A stretch of 64,000 nt of DNA from positions 930,001 to 994,000 of the forward strand of contig NZ_MZMU01000012.1 of the NCBI RefSeq assembly GCF_004123835.1, in the 5' to 3' direction. The notes under the pieces are model-generated. The model made no database searches and had not been told where the DNA came from. It worked only from the letters and a program-made list of their open reading frames with translations. Source of the stretch: Rhizobium leguminosarum. Lineage in GTDB: Bacteria; Pseudomonadota; Alphaproteobacteria; Rhizobiales; Rhizobiaceae. How positions within the stretch are numbered: the stretch's first letter is position 1; every line of letters starts with the position of its first letter. Positions 1 through 9,041 of the stretch are shown here, in pieces. The position numbers and the translations under genes were made by a program.

Positions 1-200
1 AACAGACCTCCCTTGGTCACGCCGGCTGCGCTGGCGACAGCCTGCAGGCTGACGGCGGCCAGACCATGCTCGAGCGCCAGCTTGGTGGCGCAATCGAGAA
101 GAGCCTGCCGCACGACATCCGGCTGTTTCTTTCTGTTGCGGGGGCTATCTACCAATGCATGACTCGTGTTCGAGATGAGCTTCGTGACGATCAGTATCAC
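1..200 (-). CDS. TetR-family transcriptional regulator, N-terminal part only
   Basis: The window edge cuts this gene, so only the N-terminal 66 codons or so are visible. The reverse strand reads through a basic stretch (RNRKK) into a helix-turn-helix ending in GVTKGGL, the typical end of the TetR recognition helix. The start is uncertain: GTG at 200 gives the longest frame and TTG at 155 is the alternative. It is divergent from the RND efflux pair at 373-4709, the usual arrangement for an AcrR/NalC-like local repressor, and an 18-bp palindrome lies between them. The ligand-binding domain is outside the window. Repression of the pump is inferred from position only. Confidence 0.75.
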   Translation of the reverse strand, partial: MILIVTKLISNTSHALVDSPRNRKKQPDVVRQALLDCATKLALEHGLAAVSLQAVASAAGVTKGGL

Positions 201-247
201 TCCCGGGATCGCGGTTCCATGGGCACGCTGAACGTGATAAGGCTATC

Positions 248-265
248 ATACCAACCGGTAGGTAT
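248..265. promoter_or_regulatory. Candidate TetR operator palindrome
   Basis: The 18-bp site ATACCAACCGGTAGGTAT is symmetrical except for one base pair (positions 6/13). It lies between the divergent TetR gene and the efflux operon, about 108 bp upstream of the adaptor ATG, where a repressor of this family usually binds. Symmetry is seen directly; the operator function is inferred. Confidence 0.5.
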
Positions 266-372
266 CTTGCAAAGCGGAAAAATATCGACTATCTGTCGGC
301 TCAGAGGCCCGCCGAACGTCATGTCGGCGGGCTGTGCTTTTTTGGACGACATTGGGGCCACCTGGAAGGCTG

Positions 373-1551
373 ATGACCATGCTTCTTCATACGAAATCAT
401 TGCGTTACGCGCTGACCTTGGCGCTGCTTCTCAGTGCAGGCCTGCCGGCTTCCGCTCAGGAAGGCGGGGCGATGCCGCCTGCCGCCGTCAGTGTCCTGAC
501 GCTTAGCAGCCGCCCGGTTCCTGTGGTCAGCGAACTGCCCGGCCGCATTGCCGCAACGCGCGTTTCCGAAGTGCGGGCCAGGGTTTCCGGCATCCTGCAA
601 CAGCGGATCTTCGAGCAGGGCAGCCTCGTTCATCAAGGCGATGTGCTCTATCGGATCGACCCAGCATTGTTCCGGGTCCGCGTGGCCAGTGCGGAAGCAA
701 GCCTTGACCGCGCCAGGGCGACGCAGCTGAATGCCCGCCAGCAACTGGAGCGGCAGAAGTCGTTGCGCGATCGCGATGTCGCCAGCGGTATCGAATACGA
801 TGCGGCAGCCGTCGCCCTTGCCCAGGCCGATGCCGATGTCGCGCTGGCGCAGGCCGCACTCGACGAAGCGAAGATCAATCTCGGCTATACCGAAGTTCGG
901 GCGCCGATATCGGGCATCATCGGCGGCGCGCTGGTGACGGAAGGCGCGCTGGTGACGGCCGACGCCGGCGACGCGCTGGCCATGATCCAGCAGATCGACC
1001 CCGTCTATGCCGACTTCACGCAATCTTCCGGAGACCTGCTGGCGCTGAAGCGGGCGGTCGAGAACGGCAGCCTCACATCGACCGAACCAGGCAAGGCCGA
1101 CATCAAGCTCGTCTTCGATGACGGCACGGTCTATGGCGAAGCCGGTAAGCTGCTCTTCAGCAGTGCCAGCGTCGATGCGACGACGGGCCAGGTCACCCTT
1201 CGCGGTGAATTTCCCAATCCGAAGGGCGATCTGCTGCCGGGTCTTTACATCAGGGTCCGCATCGAACAGGCCGTCCGTGAGAAGGCAATCCTCATCCCGC
1301 AGCGCGCCGTCATCCGCACGGCCGACGGCAAGGCGCAGGTCTATGTCGTCCAGGAGGGAGACGTAGCACAGCCGCGTGACGTGGAGCTCGGTCAATCCTT
1401 CGGCAATGAATGGGTGGTCGAAAGCGGCCTGTCATCAGGTGAGCGTCTCGTTGTCGACGGCAGCCAGAAACTGCAGCCGGGCGCAAAGGTCGCGCCGGAA
1501 GAGTGGCGGGATGGCCAGCTCGCGTCCGGTGACGCCAAGAAGCCGGAGTAA
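373..1551 (+). CDS. RND efflux periplasmic adaptor (AcrA/MexE-like)
   Basis: This is the membrane-fusion subunit of a tripartite RND pump, linking the inner-membrane permease to an outer-membrane channel. From the ATG at 373 it has a Sec signal peptide (hydrophobic stretch ending ASA-Q, no lipobox), a biotinyl-lipoyl-like segment with alpha-helical hairpin (around residues 60-170, ending in GYTEVRAPISG, a hallmark of the family) and beta-barrel and membrane-proximal domains ending near PGAKVAPEEW. Length (392 aa) is normal for the family. A GTG at 334 would add 13 residues ahead of the signal peptide and is less likely; ATG at 379 is equally possible. The permease starts 5 bp after its stop, so they form an operon. 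No outer-membrane channel gene is nearby, so a shared TolC-like protein is expected. Confidence 0.92.
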   Translation: MTMLLHTKSLRYALTLALLLSAGLPASAQEGGAMPPAAVSVLTLSSRPVPVVSELPGRIAATRVSEVRARVSGILQQRIFEQGSLVHQGDVLYRIDPALFRVRVASAEASLDRARATQLNARQQLERQKSLRDRDVASGIEYDAAAVALAQADADVALAQAALDEAKINLGYTEVRAPISGIIGGALVTEGALVTADAGDALAMIQQIDPVYADFTQSSGDLLALKRAVENGSLTSTEPGKADIKLVFDDGTVYGEAGKLLFSSASVDATTGQVTLRGEFPNPKGDLLPGLYIRVRIEQAVREKAILIPQRAVIRTADGKAQVYVVQEGDVAQPRDVELGQSFGNEWVVESGLSSGERLVVDGSQKLQPGAKVAPEEWRDGQLASGDAKKPE

Positions 1552-1556
1552 AGTCG

Positions 1557-4500
1557 ATGGCACGTTTCTTTATCGATCGCCCGATCCTTGCCTGGGTCTT
1601 TGCGATCTTCATCTCCATAGCCGGCCTGATCGCGCTGCCGTTCCTGCCGGTCGCGCAATACCCCAAGGTCGCGCCGCCGCAGCTCAGCATCACCACCAGC
1701 TATCCCGGGGCATCGCCGCAGGATATCTATCAGGGCGTCACCCGCCAGATCGAGGAAGAGCTGAACGGGGTCGAGCACCTTTCCTATTTCGAGTCGACCT
1801 CCGATACATCGGGCGCAATGACGATCACCGCGACCTTTGCCGCGGGCACCGATATCGACCAGGCTTCCGTCGACGTTCAGAATGCCATCCGCCGCGTCGA
1901 ACCGCGGCTGCCGCAATCCGTCAAGGATCAGGGCATCACCGTCGAGGAGGCGTCCTCAGGCTTCCTGATGTTCATCTCGCTGACCTCGACGGACGGGAAG
2001 ACCGACGAGGTGGCGCTCGGCGATTATCTCAACCGAAACGTCATCGGCGAACTGCGCCGTCTCGAGGGCGTCGGCCGCGCGCAGCTGTTTGCTTCGCAGC
2101 GGGCGATGCGCATCTGGATCGATCCCGACAAGATGGTCGGTCTGAGCCTCACCGCGTCCGACATCAGCGCGGCGATCTCGGCGCAGAATGCCCAGGTGGC
2201 GGCGGGCCAGATCGGCGCAGCACCCAATCCGATCTCGCAGGACCTGACGGCGACGGTGCTGGTCAAGGGGCAACTGACCGACATTAAGGAGTTCGGAGAC
2301 ATCGTGCTGCGCGCCAATGCCGACGGATCGAACGTCAGGCTGCGCGACGTCGCGCGCATCGAAGAGGGCAGCGAGAGCTACAGCTTCTCCACCCGCTTGA
2401 ACGGGCAGCCGAGTGCGGCCATCGCCATCCAGCTGTCATCGACGGGCAATGCCGTCAACACCTCCAATCTGGTCAAGGCGAAGATGGAGGAGCTGTCACG
2501 CTTCTTCCCTGATGGCGTCGAATATTCCGTTCCCTATGATACCAGCCCGTTCGTCTCGGCATCGATCGAGAAGGTGGCGCATACGCTTGCAGAAGCCGTC
2601 GCGCTCGTCTTCATCGTCATGCTCATCTTCTTGCAGAGCTTCCGCTACACCATCATTCCGACGCTCGTCGTGCCCGTCGCGCTGCTCGGGACGCTGGCTG
2701 TCATGTATGCCGCCGGCTTCTCGATCAACGTGCTGACGATGTTCGCGATGGTGCTTGCCATCGGCATTCTCGTCGACGACGCCATCGTGGTGGTGGAAAA
2801 CGTCGAGCGGCTGATGGCGGTGGAAGGGCTGTCGCCGAAGGAAGCGACCAAGAAGGCGATGCGACAGATCACCGGCGCGATCCTCGGGATTACGCTGGTT
2901 CTCTCCTGCGTCTTCGTGCCAATGGCGTTCTTCCCGGGCTCGACAGGCATCATCTACCGTCAGTTCAGCCTGACCATGGTCGTATCCATCCTGTTTTCGG
3001 CCTTCCTGGCGCTGTCGCTGACCCCGGCGCTATGCGCCACTTTCCTGAAGCCGATCAAGGGTCATCACGAGAAGAAGGGCATCGCCGGCTGGTTCAACCG
3101 CAACTTCGACCGGCTGACCGGCCGTTATGCCCGCACCGTCGAAGGATTGGCCAAGCGCTCATGGCGGGTGATGGCCGTCTATGTCGCGCTGCTCATCGGC
3201 CTTGGCTACCTCTTCGTCAACCTGCCGAGCAGCTTCGTGCCGGATGAGGATCAGGGCTTCCTGATCGTCGACGTGCAGGGACCGCCGGAGGCGAGCCGCA
3301 ATCGCACGGTGGCCTCGCTTGAAAGCATCGAAGCGATCTTCAAGAAGGAGCCGGCTGTTGCCAACGTCGTCGCGATCCAGGGCTTCAGCTTCTCGGGGCA
3401 GGGACCGAACGCCGCCCTGGTGTTCGTCACGCTTAAGGACTGGGCCGAACGCGGCGCCGGCAATTCGGTACAGGAAATCTCCAACCGCGCCAACATGCAG
3501 CTGTTTGGGCTGAAGGACGCCACATCCTTCGCGTTGTCGCCGCCGCCGATCGAAGGTTTCGGCACGACCAACGGCTTCACCTTCCGCCTTCAGGATCGCG
3601 GGGCGAAAGGCCAGGCGGCACTGACAGAGGCGGCGGGAATGCTGATCGGCAAGTCATCGCAGAACCCCATCATCGCCGGTATCCGCCCGGAAGGCATGCC
3701 TGACTCGGCCCAGCTCGTGCTGGTTATCGATCGCGAAAAAGCAAATACCTTCGGTGTCGCCTTCGCCGACATCAATAGCACGATCACCGCCAATCTCGGT
3801 TCGAGCTATGTCAACGACTTCCCGAATTCGGGCCGCATGCAGCGCGTCATCGTGCAGGCGCAGGACAAGAGCAGACTTCAGGCGGAAGACCTGATGAAGC
3901 TCAATGTCCGCAATGCGGGCGGCGGCATGGTGCCGCTATCATCCTTCGCCGTCGCCGAATGGCAGAAGGGACCGGCGCAGATCGTCGGCTATAACGGCTA
4001 CCCTTCCGTGCGTATCTCCGGCGCTCCGGCGCCGGGATATTCGTCGGGGGCGGCGATTACCGAAATGGAGCGGCTGGCCTCGGAACTTCCCGACGGCTTC
4101 GGCTTCGAATGGACCGGCCAGTCGCTGGAAGAGCTGAGATCGGGATCGCAAGCGCCGTTCCTGTTCGGTCTCAGCATCCTTTTCGTCTTCTTGCTGCTGT
4201 CGGGGCTTTACGAGAGTTGGTCCATCCCGTTGTCGGTGATGCTGGTCGTGCCGCTTGGCGTCATCGGCTGCGTGCTCGCGGTGATGAGCCGCGACATGTC
4301 CAACGACATCTACTTCAAGGTCGGCCTGATCGCGATCATCGGGCTGTCGGCGAAGAACGCCATCCTGATCGTCGAATTCGCCAAGGACGGTTTTGCCGAG
4401 GGCAAATCGCTGATGGATGCCGCGATCGAAGGCGCCCGTCTGCGCTTCCGGCCGATCATCATGACCTCGCTCGCCTTCACTTTGGGCGTGGTGCCGCTCG

Positions 4501-4709
4501 CGATCGCCACCGGGCCAAGTGCGGCGAGCCAGAATGCCATCGGCACGGGCGTGCTTGGCGGCATGATTTCGGCGACGGTGCTGGCGATCTTCTTCGTTCC
4601 CGTCTTCTTCGTCTTCGTGCTGCGTCTCTTGAGGACGAAGCGGCCGGAGACAGTGAATGAGGAGACGCCGGCCGGGCAGGAGCCCGCGCCGGTAACATCG
4701 CCGAGCTGA
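1557..4709 (+). CDS. RND efflux transporter permease (AcrB/MexF-like)
   Basis: A 1050-residue proton-driven inner-membrane drug exporter, the full length for the HAE1 family. It starts MARFFIDRPILAWV, the conserved N-terminus of AcrB-type proteins, followed by TM1. Two large periplasmic loops separate the two sets of TM helices. Asp407-Asp408 in GILVDDAIVVVENVER match the proton-relay aspartates of AcrB TM4, and Lys933 in GLSAKNAILIVEFA matches the TM10 lysine. It is probably cotranscribed with the adaptor and controlled by the divergent TetR protein. The substrate cannot be read from sequence. No truncation or missing catalytic residue seen. Confidence 0.95.
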   Translation: MARFFIDRPILAWVFAIFISIAGLIALPFLPVAQYPKVAPPQLSITTSYPGASPQDIYQGVTRQIEEELNGVEHLSYFESTSDTSGAMTITATFAAGTDIDQASVDVQNAIRRVEPRLPQSVKDQGITVEEASSGFLMFISLTSTDGKTDEVALGDYLNRNVIGELRRLEGVGRAQLFASQRAMRIWIDPDKMVGLSLTASDISAAISAQNAQVAAGQIGAAPNPISQDLTATVLVKGQLTDIKEFGDIVLRANADGSNVRLRDVARIEEGSESYSFSTRLNGQPSAAIAIQLSSTGNAVNTSNLVKAKMEELSRFFPDGVEYSVPYDTSPFVSASIEKVAHTLAEAVALVFIVMLIFLQSFRYTIIPTLVVPVALLGTLAVMYAAGFSINVLTMFAMVLAIGILVDDAIVVVENVERLMAVEGLSPKEATKKAMRQITGAILGITLVLSCVFVPMAFFPGSTGIIYRQFSLTMVVSILFSAFLALSLTPALCATFLKPIKGHHEKKGIAGWFNRNFDRLTGRYARTVEGLAKRSWRVMAVYVALLIGLGYLFVNLPSSFVPDEDQGFLIVDVQGPPEASRNRTVASLESIEAIFKKEPAVANVVAIQGFSFSGQGPNAALVFVTLKDWAERGAGNSVQEISNRANMQLFGLKDATSFALSPPPIEGFGTTNGFTFRLQDRGAKGQAALTEAAGMLIGKSSQNPIIAGIRPEGMPDSAQLVLVIDREKANTFGVAFADINSTITANLGSSYVNDFPNSGRMQRVIVQAQDKSRLQAEDLMKLNVRNAGGGMVPLSSFAVAEWQKGPAQIVGYNGYPSVRISGAPAPGYSSGAAITEMERLASELPDGFGFEWTGQSLEELRSGSQAPFLFGLSILFVFLLLSGLYESWSIPLSVMLVVPLGVIGCVLAVMSRDMSNDIYFKVGLIAIIGLSAKNAILIVEFAKDGFAEGKSLMDAAIEGARLRFRPIIMTSLAFTLGVVPLAIATGPSAASQNAIGTGVLGGMISATVLAIFFVPVFFVFVLRLLRTKRPETVNEETPAGQEPAPVTSPS

Positions 4710-4720
4710 GGTGAAGAGTT

Positions 4721-4747
4721 GGCGGGTTGCCTTGCGCAACTCGCCAC
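4721..4747 (+). terminator. Possible weak terminator after the RND operon
   Basis: An 11-bp inverted repeat (TGGCGGGTTGC at 4721-4731 and GCAACTCGCCA at 4737-4747, one G-U pair) follows the permease stop by 11 bp. Only a short T run (CACCTTT) follows, so termination efficiency is uncertain. Confidence 0.4.
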
Positions 4748-4774
4748 ACCTTTGCGCCGGTCCGATTTAAGGAA

Positions 4775-5521
4775 TTATGCGGTCGGCTTCGGCGTGATCG
4801 TCACGTCGGCGCCATAGGCATCGCGCAGTTCGCCTTCCTGTCCCGGTTGCCGGTCGGCCGCCTGATGCAGGAGGATCGACTCGTATTGCGAGCGCGTCCC
4901 CTCGATCAGCGTGATATCGGCGTTTCCGGGATTGTCGGAGCGCTCGAACCACTCGACAGGGCGGTGCAGGAAGTTCATTTCGACCGCCCGGTTGGTGACG
5001 CCATGACCGACGATCACGACGTTGTGGTCGCCATTTTCGGCGTCGTGCATGACGGTCTGCAGGAACAGGCGCACCCGCTGGGCCACATCCGCCCGGCTTT
5101 CGCCATCCGGCGGCCGTGCGTAGAACTTGCCGCTGTTGCTGCGCAGCCTCGCCCATTTTTCGAACTCGTCGGGAAACTTCTGCTTCTGTTCGGCGTGGTC
5201 GTAGATTTCGGTGAAGAGACCGAAATCCTGCTCGCGCAGCAGATAGTCTTCCCTGATATCGCCGACAAAACTTTCCGGCAGTGCTTCGAGCAGCGCATCC
5301 TTGCTCTGCCGGGTCCTCAGAAAGGGCGAATACCAGATATGCAGCTTGCCGAAACCCGCGCTCGGCAATGCCTTGAGATAGGACGCGATCACGCCGCCTG
5401 CCTCCAGTGCCTGCCGATGGCCCCACTGCGTCAGCGGCACGTTGTGATCGCCGAATTGGCGGTAGGCCTGTTCGTTGATGTTGCCGAGGGATTCGCCGTG
5501 GCGAACGAGAAAGAGACGCAT
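4775..5521 (-). CDS. Histidine phosphatase superfamily protein
   Basis: A branch-1 histidine phosphatase (phosphoglycerate-mutase fold), 248 aa. The N-terminus MRLFLVRHGESLGN carries the catalytic RHG motif (Arg7-His8-Gly9), and VVIVGHGV near residue 180 supplies the second catalytic histidine. A longer upstream reading frame exists to 5704, but the start at 5521 places the RHG motif immediately after the initiator, as in the family. Substrate is unknown; the family includes mutases, phosphatases of sugar phosphates and phosphoprotein phosphatases. It is convergent with the RND operon and stands alone. Confidence 0.85.
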   Translation of the reverse strand: MRLFLVRHGESLGNINEQAYRQFGDHNVPLTQWGHRQALEAGGVIASYLKALPSAGFGKLHIWYSPFLRTRQSKDALLEALPESFVGDIREDYLLREQDFGLFTEIYDHAEQKQKFPDEFEKWARLRSNSGKFYARPPDGESRADVAQRVRLFLQTVMHDAENGDHNVVIVGHGVTNRAVEMNFLHRPVEWFERSDNPGNADITLIEGTRSQYESILLHQAADRQPGQEGELRDAYGADVTITPKPTA

Positions 5522-5733
5522 CAGCCATCCCGCATTGTCGGATATGGAATCGGCGCCATCATGAACGCCCTGAATGCACAGGGCAACCTTGTCGCCGGAC
5601 CTGGCGGCGACGGGCATACTGCCCGCGTGGCGACGGGCCTCCGGCCCGCGTTGAATGAACAGGTTTGCAGGGCTTTTCCCCAGCTTGTCATCTTCCTGAA
5701 ACACGAGTCTGATTTTGGAAGGCTAGATGAAAG

Positions 5734-6576
5734 ATGGGACATGAGCGGCAGCTCGTGAAAGACATGATGGAACCCAGACATTTCCGCACGCTCTTCATTT
5801 CCGATGTCCATCTCGGCTCGAAGGCCGCGAAGGCCGACTTCCTGCTGGATTTCCTGCGCCACCACGAGGCCGATACGATCGTGCTCGTCGGCGACATTGT
5901 CGACGGCTGGCGCCTGAAGCGCAGCTGGTACTGGCCGCAGGTCTGCAACGACGTTGTCCAGAAGCTGTTGCGCAAGGCGCGCAAGGGCACGCGCGTCGTC
6001 TATATTCCCGGCAATCACGACGAATTCCTGCGTGCCTTCCCGGGCATGCATTTCGGCGGCATCGAGGTCGTCGAGCGTATGATGCATGACGGCGCCGACG
6101 GCAAGAAATACCTCATCCTGCACGGCGACGAGTTCGACGTCGTGGTCCGCAACGCCCGACTGCTCGCCTATCTCGGCGACTGGGCCTATGACACGGCGAT
6201 CCGCATCAACATCATCCTGGCGGCGGTGCGCCGCCGGCTCGGCATGCCTTACTGGTCGTTTTCGGCCTGGGCGAAGCTGCAGGTCAAGCATGCCGTCAAT
6301 TTCATCGGCGAATTCGAGCGCGTCGTGGCTGAGGAAGCCCGCAAAAACGGCGCCGATGGGGTGATCTGCGGACATATCCATCATGCCATCATCCAGGATA
6401 TGGACGGTATCCGTTACATCAACACCGGTGATTGGGTCGAAAGCTGCACGGCGGTTGCCGAACACGAGGACGGCACCTTCGAACTGATCACCTGGCGTTC
6501 GCTCGCCAGCAGCGTGCCGGCGCTTGCCGCCATCGAAATGCGTGACGAGGGTGAGCTGGCCCCGCAGGCCGCCTGA
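5734..6576 (+). CDS. LpxH-like metallophosphoesterase (UDP-2,3-diacylglucosamine diphosphatase family)
   Basis: A calcineurin-like phosphoesterase with the metal-binding series SDVHLGS (Asp24, His26), GDIVDGW, IPGNHDE, HGDEFD and GHIHHA in order. The architecture resembles LpxH, which removes UMP from UDP-2,3-diacylglucosamine in lipid A synthesis. Many Rhizobiales also carry an unrelated LpxI for that step, so the true substrate here is open. The start is ambiguous: ATG 5734 is listed; ATG 5764 or 5767 would remove 10-11 residues and begin MMEPRHFRTLF or MEPRHF. Length of 270-280 aa fits. It stands alone, divergent from the histidine phosphatase. Confidence 0.8.
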   Translation: MGHERQLVKDMMEPRHFRTLFISDVHLGSKAAKADFLLDFLRHHEADTIVLVGDIVDGWRLKRSWYWPQVCNDVVQKLLRKARKGTRVVYIPGNHDEFLRAFPGMHFGGIEVVERMMHDGADGKKYLILHGDEFDVVVRNARLLAYLGDWAYDTAIRINIILAAVRRRLGMPYWSFSAWAKLQVKHAVNFIGEFERVVAEEARKNGADGVICGHIHHAIIQDMDGIRYINTGDWVESCTAVAEHEDGTFELITWRSLASSVPALAAIEMRDEGELAPQAA

Positions 6577-6601
6577 TTTTGGCGCCGCGCTTTACAGCGC
6601 C

Positions 6602-6621
6602 GCGCGTCTTTTCAGACGCGC
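6602..6621 (+). repeat. Rhizobium-type intergenic hairpin after the phosphoesterase gene
   Basis: GCGCGTC and GACGCGC form a perfect 7-bp stem with a 6-base loop, 25 bp after the stop at 6576. The surrounding text (ACAGCGCCGCGCGTC through GCAAAGGACGC) resembles an intergenic repeat I recognise as frequent downstream of Rhizobium genes. It has no T tract, so it may stabilise mRNA 3' ends rather than terminate. Confidence 0.5.
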
Positions 6622-6786
6622 AAAGGACGCCGTCGCACTTTGAAATTTTACAGTAGGAATTTAGCCGTCACCGTCAGGCGACAGGCCCTATTTATTTTCT
6701 AAAACGTTTCAGAACGGCTATTTCTCGCAATAGTCGCCTCCGGGGTGGTGTGTTAGGACAACGACCAGTTTCCTTCAGGTCCACCC

Positions 6787-8007
6787 ATGATTCCCGCTCA
6801 AAATTCTCCGACGGGTGAGGGAGCGCCGCCGCGCTTCCGGCTGCTCAGCGCGCTTTCCTATTGCGCGCCGCTGCTCGTCAACGGCATTGTCCTGCCGTTC
6901 TTCCCCGTCTGGCTTGCGGGCCACAGCTTCAGCGATCACGAAATCGGTGTCATCCTGGCCGTTCCTATGGTGGTGCGCGTGCTGGTAGCGCCCGTTGTCG
7001 CCATGATCGCCGACCGGATGAAGGAGCGCGCCGACGTGCTGCTCTGGTCAGGCGGCTTGTCGCTGCTGACGGCGATAGCACTCTACTGGACGACGACTTT
7101 CTGGCCTGTCTTCATCGTCTTTACGCTGCAGGGCGCCACCTTCGCGCCCTATGTGCCGGTCGTCGAATCGATCGTCATATCGGGCGTGCGCCGCTGGGGA
7201 CTCGATTACGGATCGATGCGGGTCTGGGGCTCGATTGCTTTCATCGTTTCGACGCTGGTTGGCGGCGAACTCATCAACCAGTGGGGCGGGGGGATGGTGC
7301 TGCCGATCATGATGTTCGGCTTTATCATGACCGTGGTCATGGCGATCTTCTGCCCGCGCATCGGGCCGACGCGGCGGCGGGGCCAGCCGATCGATCTTCC
7401 GGCCACCACCGGCAGCGGCCTGCGTGAGCCGCACCTGCTGCTACTCTTGATTGGCGTTGCCATCCAGCAATCGAGCCATGCGGTGCTCAACGCCTTCTCC
7501 TCGATCTATTGGCATCACCTCGGCTTTTCCGGCACCGAGGTCGGCCTGCTCTGGAGCGCCGGCGTCGCTTCGGAAGTGACGGTGTTCTTCCTGTCGAAGC
7601 GCCTCAGCCGTCGCTTCGACGCCTGGACGCTGATCCGCTTCGGCTGCGCCGTCAGCGTCTGCCGCTGGATCCTGTTTCCGATGAATACGGGCTTTGCCGG
7701 TTTCTTCCTGCTGCAATGTTTCCACGGCTTCACCTACGCCTTCGTGCATACCGGCGTTCAGCGGCGGATCGTGGCGACGGTGCAGGAGACGCAGGAATCC
7801 TCGGCACAGGGCGCCTATTTCTTCTATGTCGGCATGGCGATGGCGCTGATGACCCTGGCGTCGGGTTATCTCTACGCCTGGCTCGGCGTCGTCAGCTATT
7901 ACGTCATGGCCGTGGTGGCGTTCGCCGGCCTCGGCCTCGTTATCTTCGCCTATTACCTTCAGCCCCAAAGGCTAGTTTCGGGCGGAAAGACCAGGGAAGC
8001 GGCGTAA
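6787..8007 (+). CDS. MFS transporter, HcaT/MFS_1-like
   Basis: A 406-residue, 12-TM major facilitator. The N-terminus (SYCAPLLVNGIVLPFFPVWL) and the pattern RMKERADVLLWSG after TM2/TM3 resemble the MFS_1-like family that contains the 3-phenylpropionate transporter HcaT and nucleoside transporters. TM11-12 are at GYLYAWLGVVSYYVMAVVAF. The substrate is not deducible. The last 49 bp overlap the 3' end of the epimerase gene on the opposite strand. Confidence 0.8.
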   Translation: MIPAQNSPTGEGAPPRFRLLSALSYCAPLLVNGIVLPFFPVWLAGHSFSDHEIGVILAVPMVVRVLVAPVVAMIADRMKERADVLLWSGGLSLLTAIALYWTTTFWPVFIVFTLQGATFAPYVPVVESIVISGVRRWGLDYGSMRVWGSIAFIVSTLVGGELINQWGGGMVLPIMMFGFIMTVVMAIFCPRIGPTRRRGQPIDLPATTGSGLREPHLLLLLIGVAIQQSSHAVLNAFSSIYWHHLGFSGTEVGLLWSAGVASEVTVFFLSKRLSRRFDAWTLIRFGCAVSVCRWILFPMNTGFAGFFLLQCFHGFTYAFVHTGVQRRIVATVQETQESSAQGAYFFYVGMAMALMTLASGYLYAWLGVVSYYVMAVVAFAGLGLVIFAYYLQPQRLVSGGKTREAA

Positions 8008-8942
8008 CGCAGGCCGGGTTCGCGGTCGCGGGCAAGTAGTAGCGGACCATCGAGATCGACGAAATCGGCATTCTGGGCGAGCAGAACGGCGGGCGCCATG
8101 GCAAGCGAGGTGCCGACCATGCAGCCGATCATGATGCTGAATCCAAGCCGTTCGGCCTCGGCCTTCATCGACAGCGCTTCCGTCAGGCCGCCGGTCTTGT
8201 CGAGCTTGATGTTGATCGCGTCGTAGCGGTCGGCAAGGCTTGCGAGATCGCCGGTGTGGTGGACGCTCTCATCGGCGCAGACGAGGAGCGGGCGACGGAT
8301 TTCGGCGAGCAGCCCATCGCGGCCGGCCGGCAGCGGCTGCTCAACGAGGGCCACACCCGCCTCGGCGGCGATATGGAGATGATGTTCCAGCACCGCTTCC
8401 GGCCAGCCTTCATTGGCGTCGAGGATGATGGCGGCATCGGGTGCGGCGGCGCGGACCGCGCGGATGCGGCTTTCATCGTCGCCGGTGCCGACCTTGACCT
8501 TGAGCAGGGCGCGGCCGGCATGTTCGCGCGCCTGTGCAGCCATCACCTCCGGCTCACCGAGCGAGATGGTGTAAGCGGTGGTGAGCGGTTGCGGAGCGGA
8601 AAGGCCGAGGCGGGCGGCGACGCTGTCTCCTGTCTGCTTCGCCTCGAGGTCCCAGAGGGCGCAGTCGACGGCGTTGCGGGCCGCTCCCGGCGGCATGGCC
8701 GACAGCAGGTCATGGCGCGAAATGCCGGCCTCGATCAGCGGTCGCGCCGCCTCGATCTGGGCGAAAACACTCTCCATGGTCTCGCCGTAGCGGCGGTAGG
8801 GCACGCATTCGCCAAGCCCCTGCGTACCCTCTTCGACAAGCGTGCAGGTGATGACCTCGGCTTCGGTCTTTGCCCCGCGCGAGATGGTGAAGGTCCCGGC
8901 AATTGGAAAGGAATTCATCTGGATATCGAGGGTGCGCGGCAT
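7959..8942 (-). CDS. L-Ala-D/L-Glu epimerase (enolase superfamily, YcjG-like)
   Basis: A 327-residue enolase-superfamily enzyme expected to epimerise L-Ala-D-Glu to L-Ala-L-Glu during recycling of murein tripeptides. Seen: N-terminal capping domain; KVKVG with the paired lysines of the muconate-lactonizing subgroup (about residue 155); DANEGW (first metal ligand); VEQPLP; ADES; and NIKLDKTGGL with the opposing lysine. The small size and EECVPYRRYGET-type loop (seen as GECVPYRRYGET) favour the dipeptide epimerase group over mandelate racemase. It overlaps the convergent MFS gene tail to tail by 49 bp. Confidence 0.85.
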   Translation of the reverse strand: MPRTLDIQMNSFPIAGTFTISRGAKTEAEVITCTLVEEGTQGLGECVPYRRYGETMESVFAQIEAARPLIEAGISRHDLLSAMPPGAARNAVDCALWDLEAKQTGDSVAARLGLSAPQPLTTAYTISLGEPEVMAAQAREHAGRALLKVKVGTGDDESRIRAVRAAAPDAAIILDANEGWPEAVLEHHLHIAAEAGVALVEQPLPAGRDGLLAEIRRPLLVCADESVHHTGDLASLADRYDAINIKLDKTGGLTEALSMKAEAERLGFSIMIGCMVGTSLAMAPAVLLAQNADFVDLDGPLLLARDREPGLRYAASLVFPPETSLWG

Positions 8943-9041
8943 TATTGCTCTCCTGCAAGCATGGAAATTGCACGGTGCTTCTGTATATTGACGCGCCGGG
9001 CGAACGATCTGCTTCGCGATTCGGCAATGTCGCTGTAAGCC

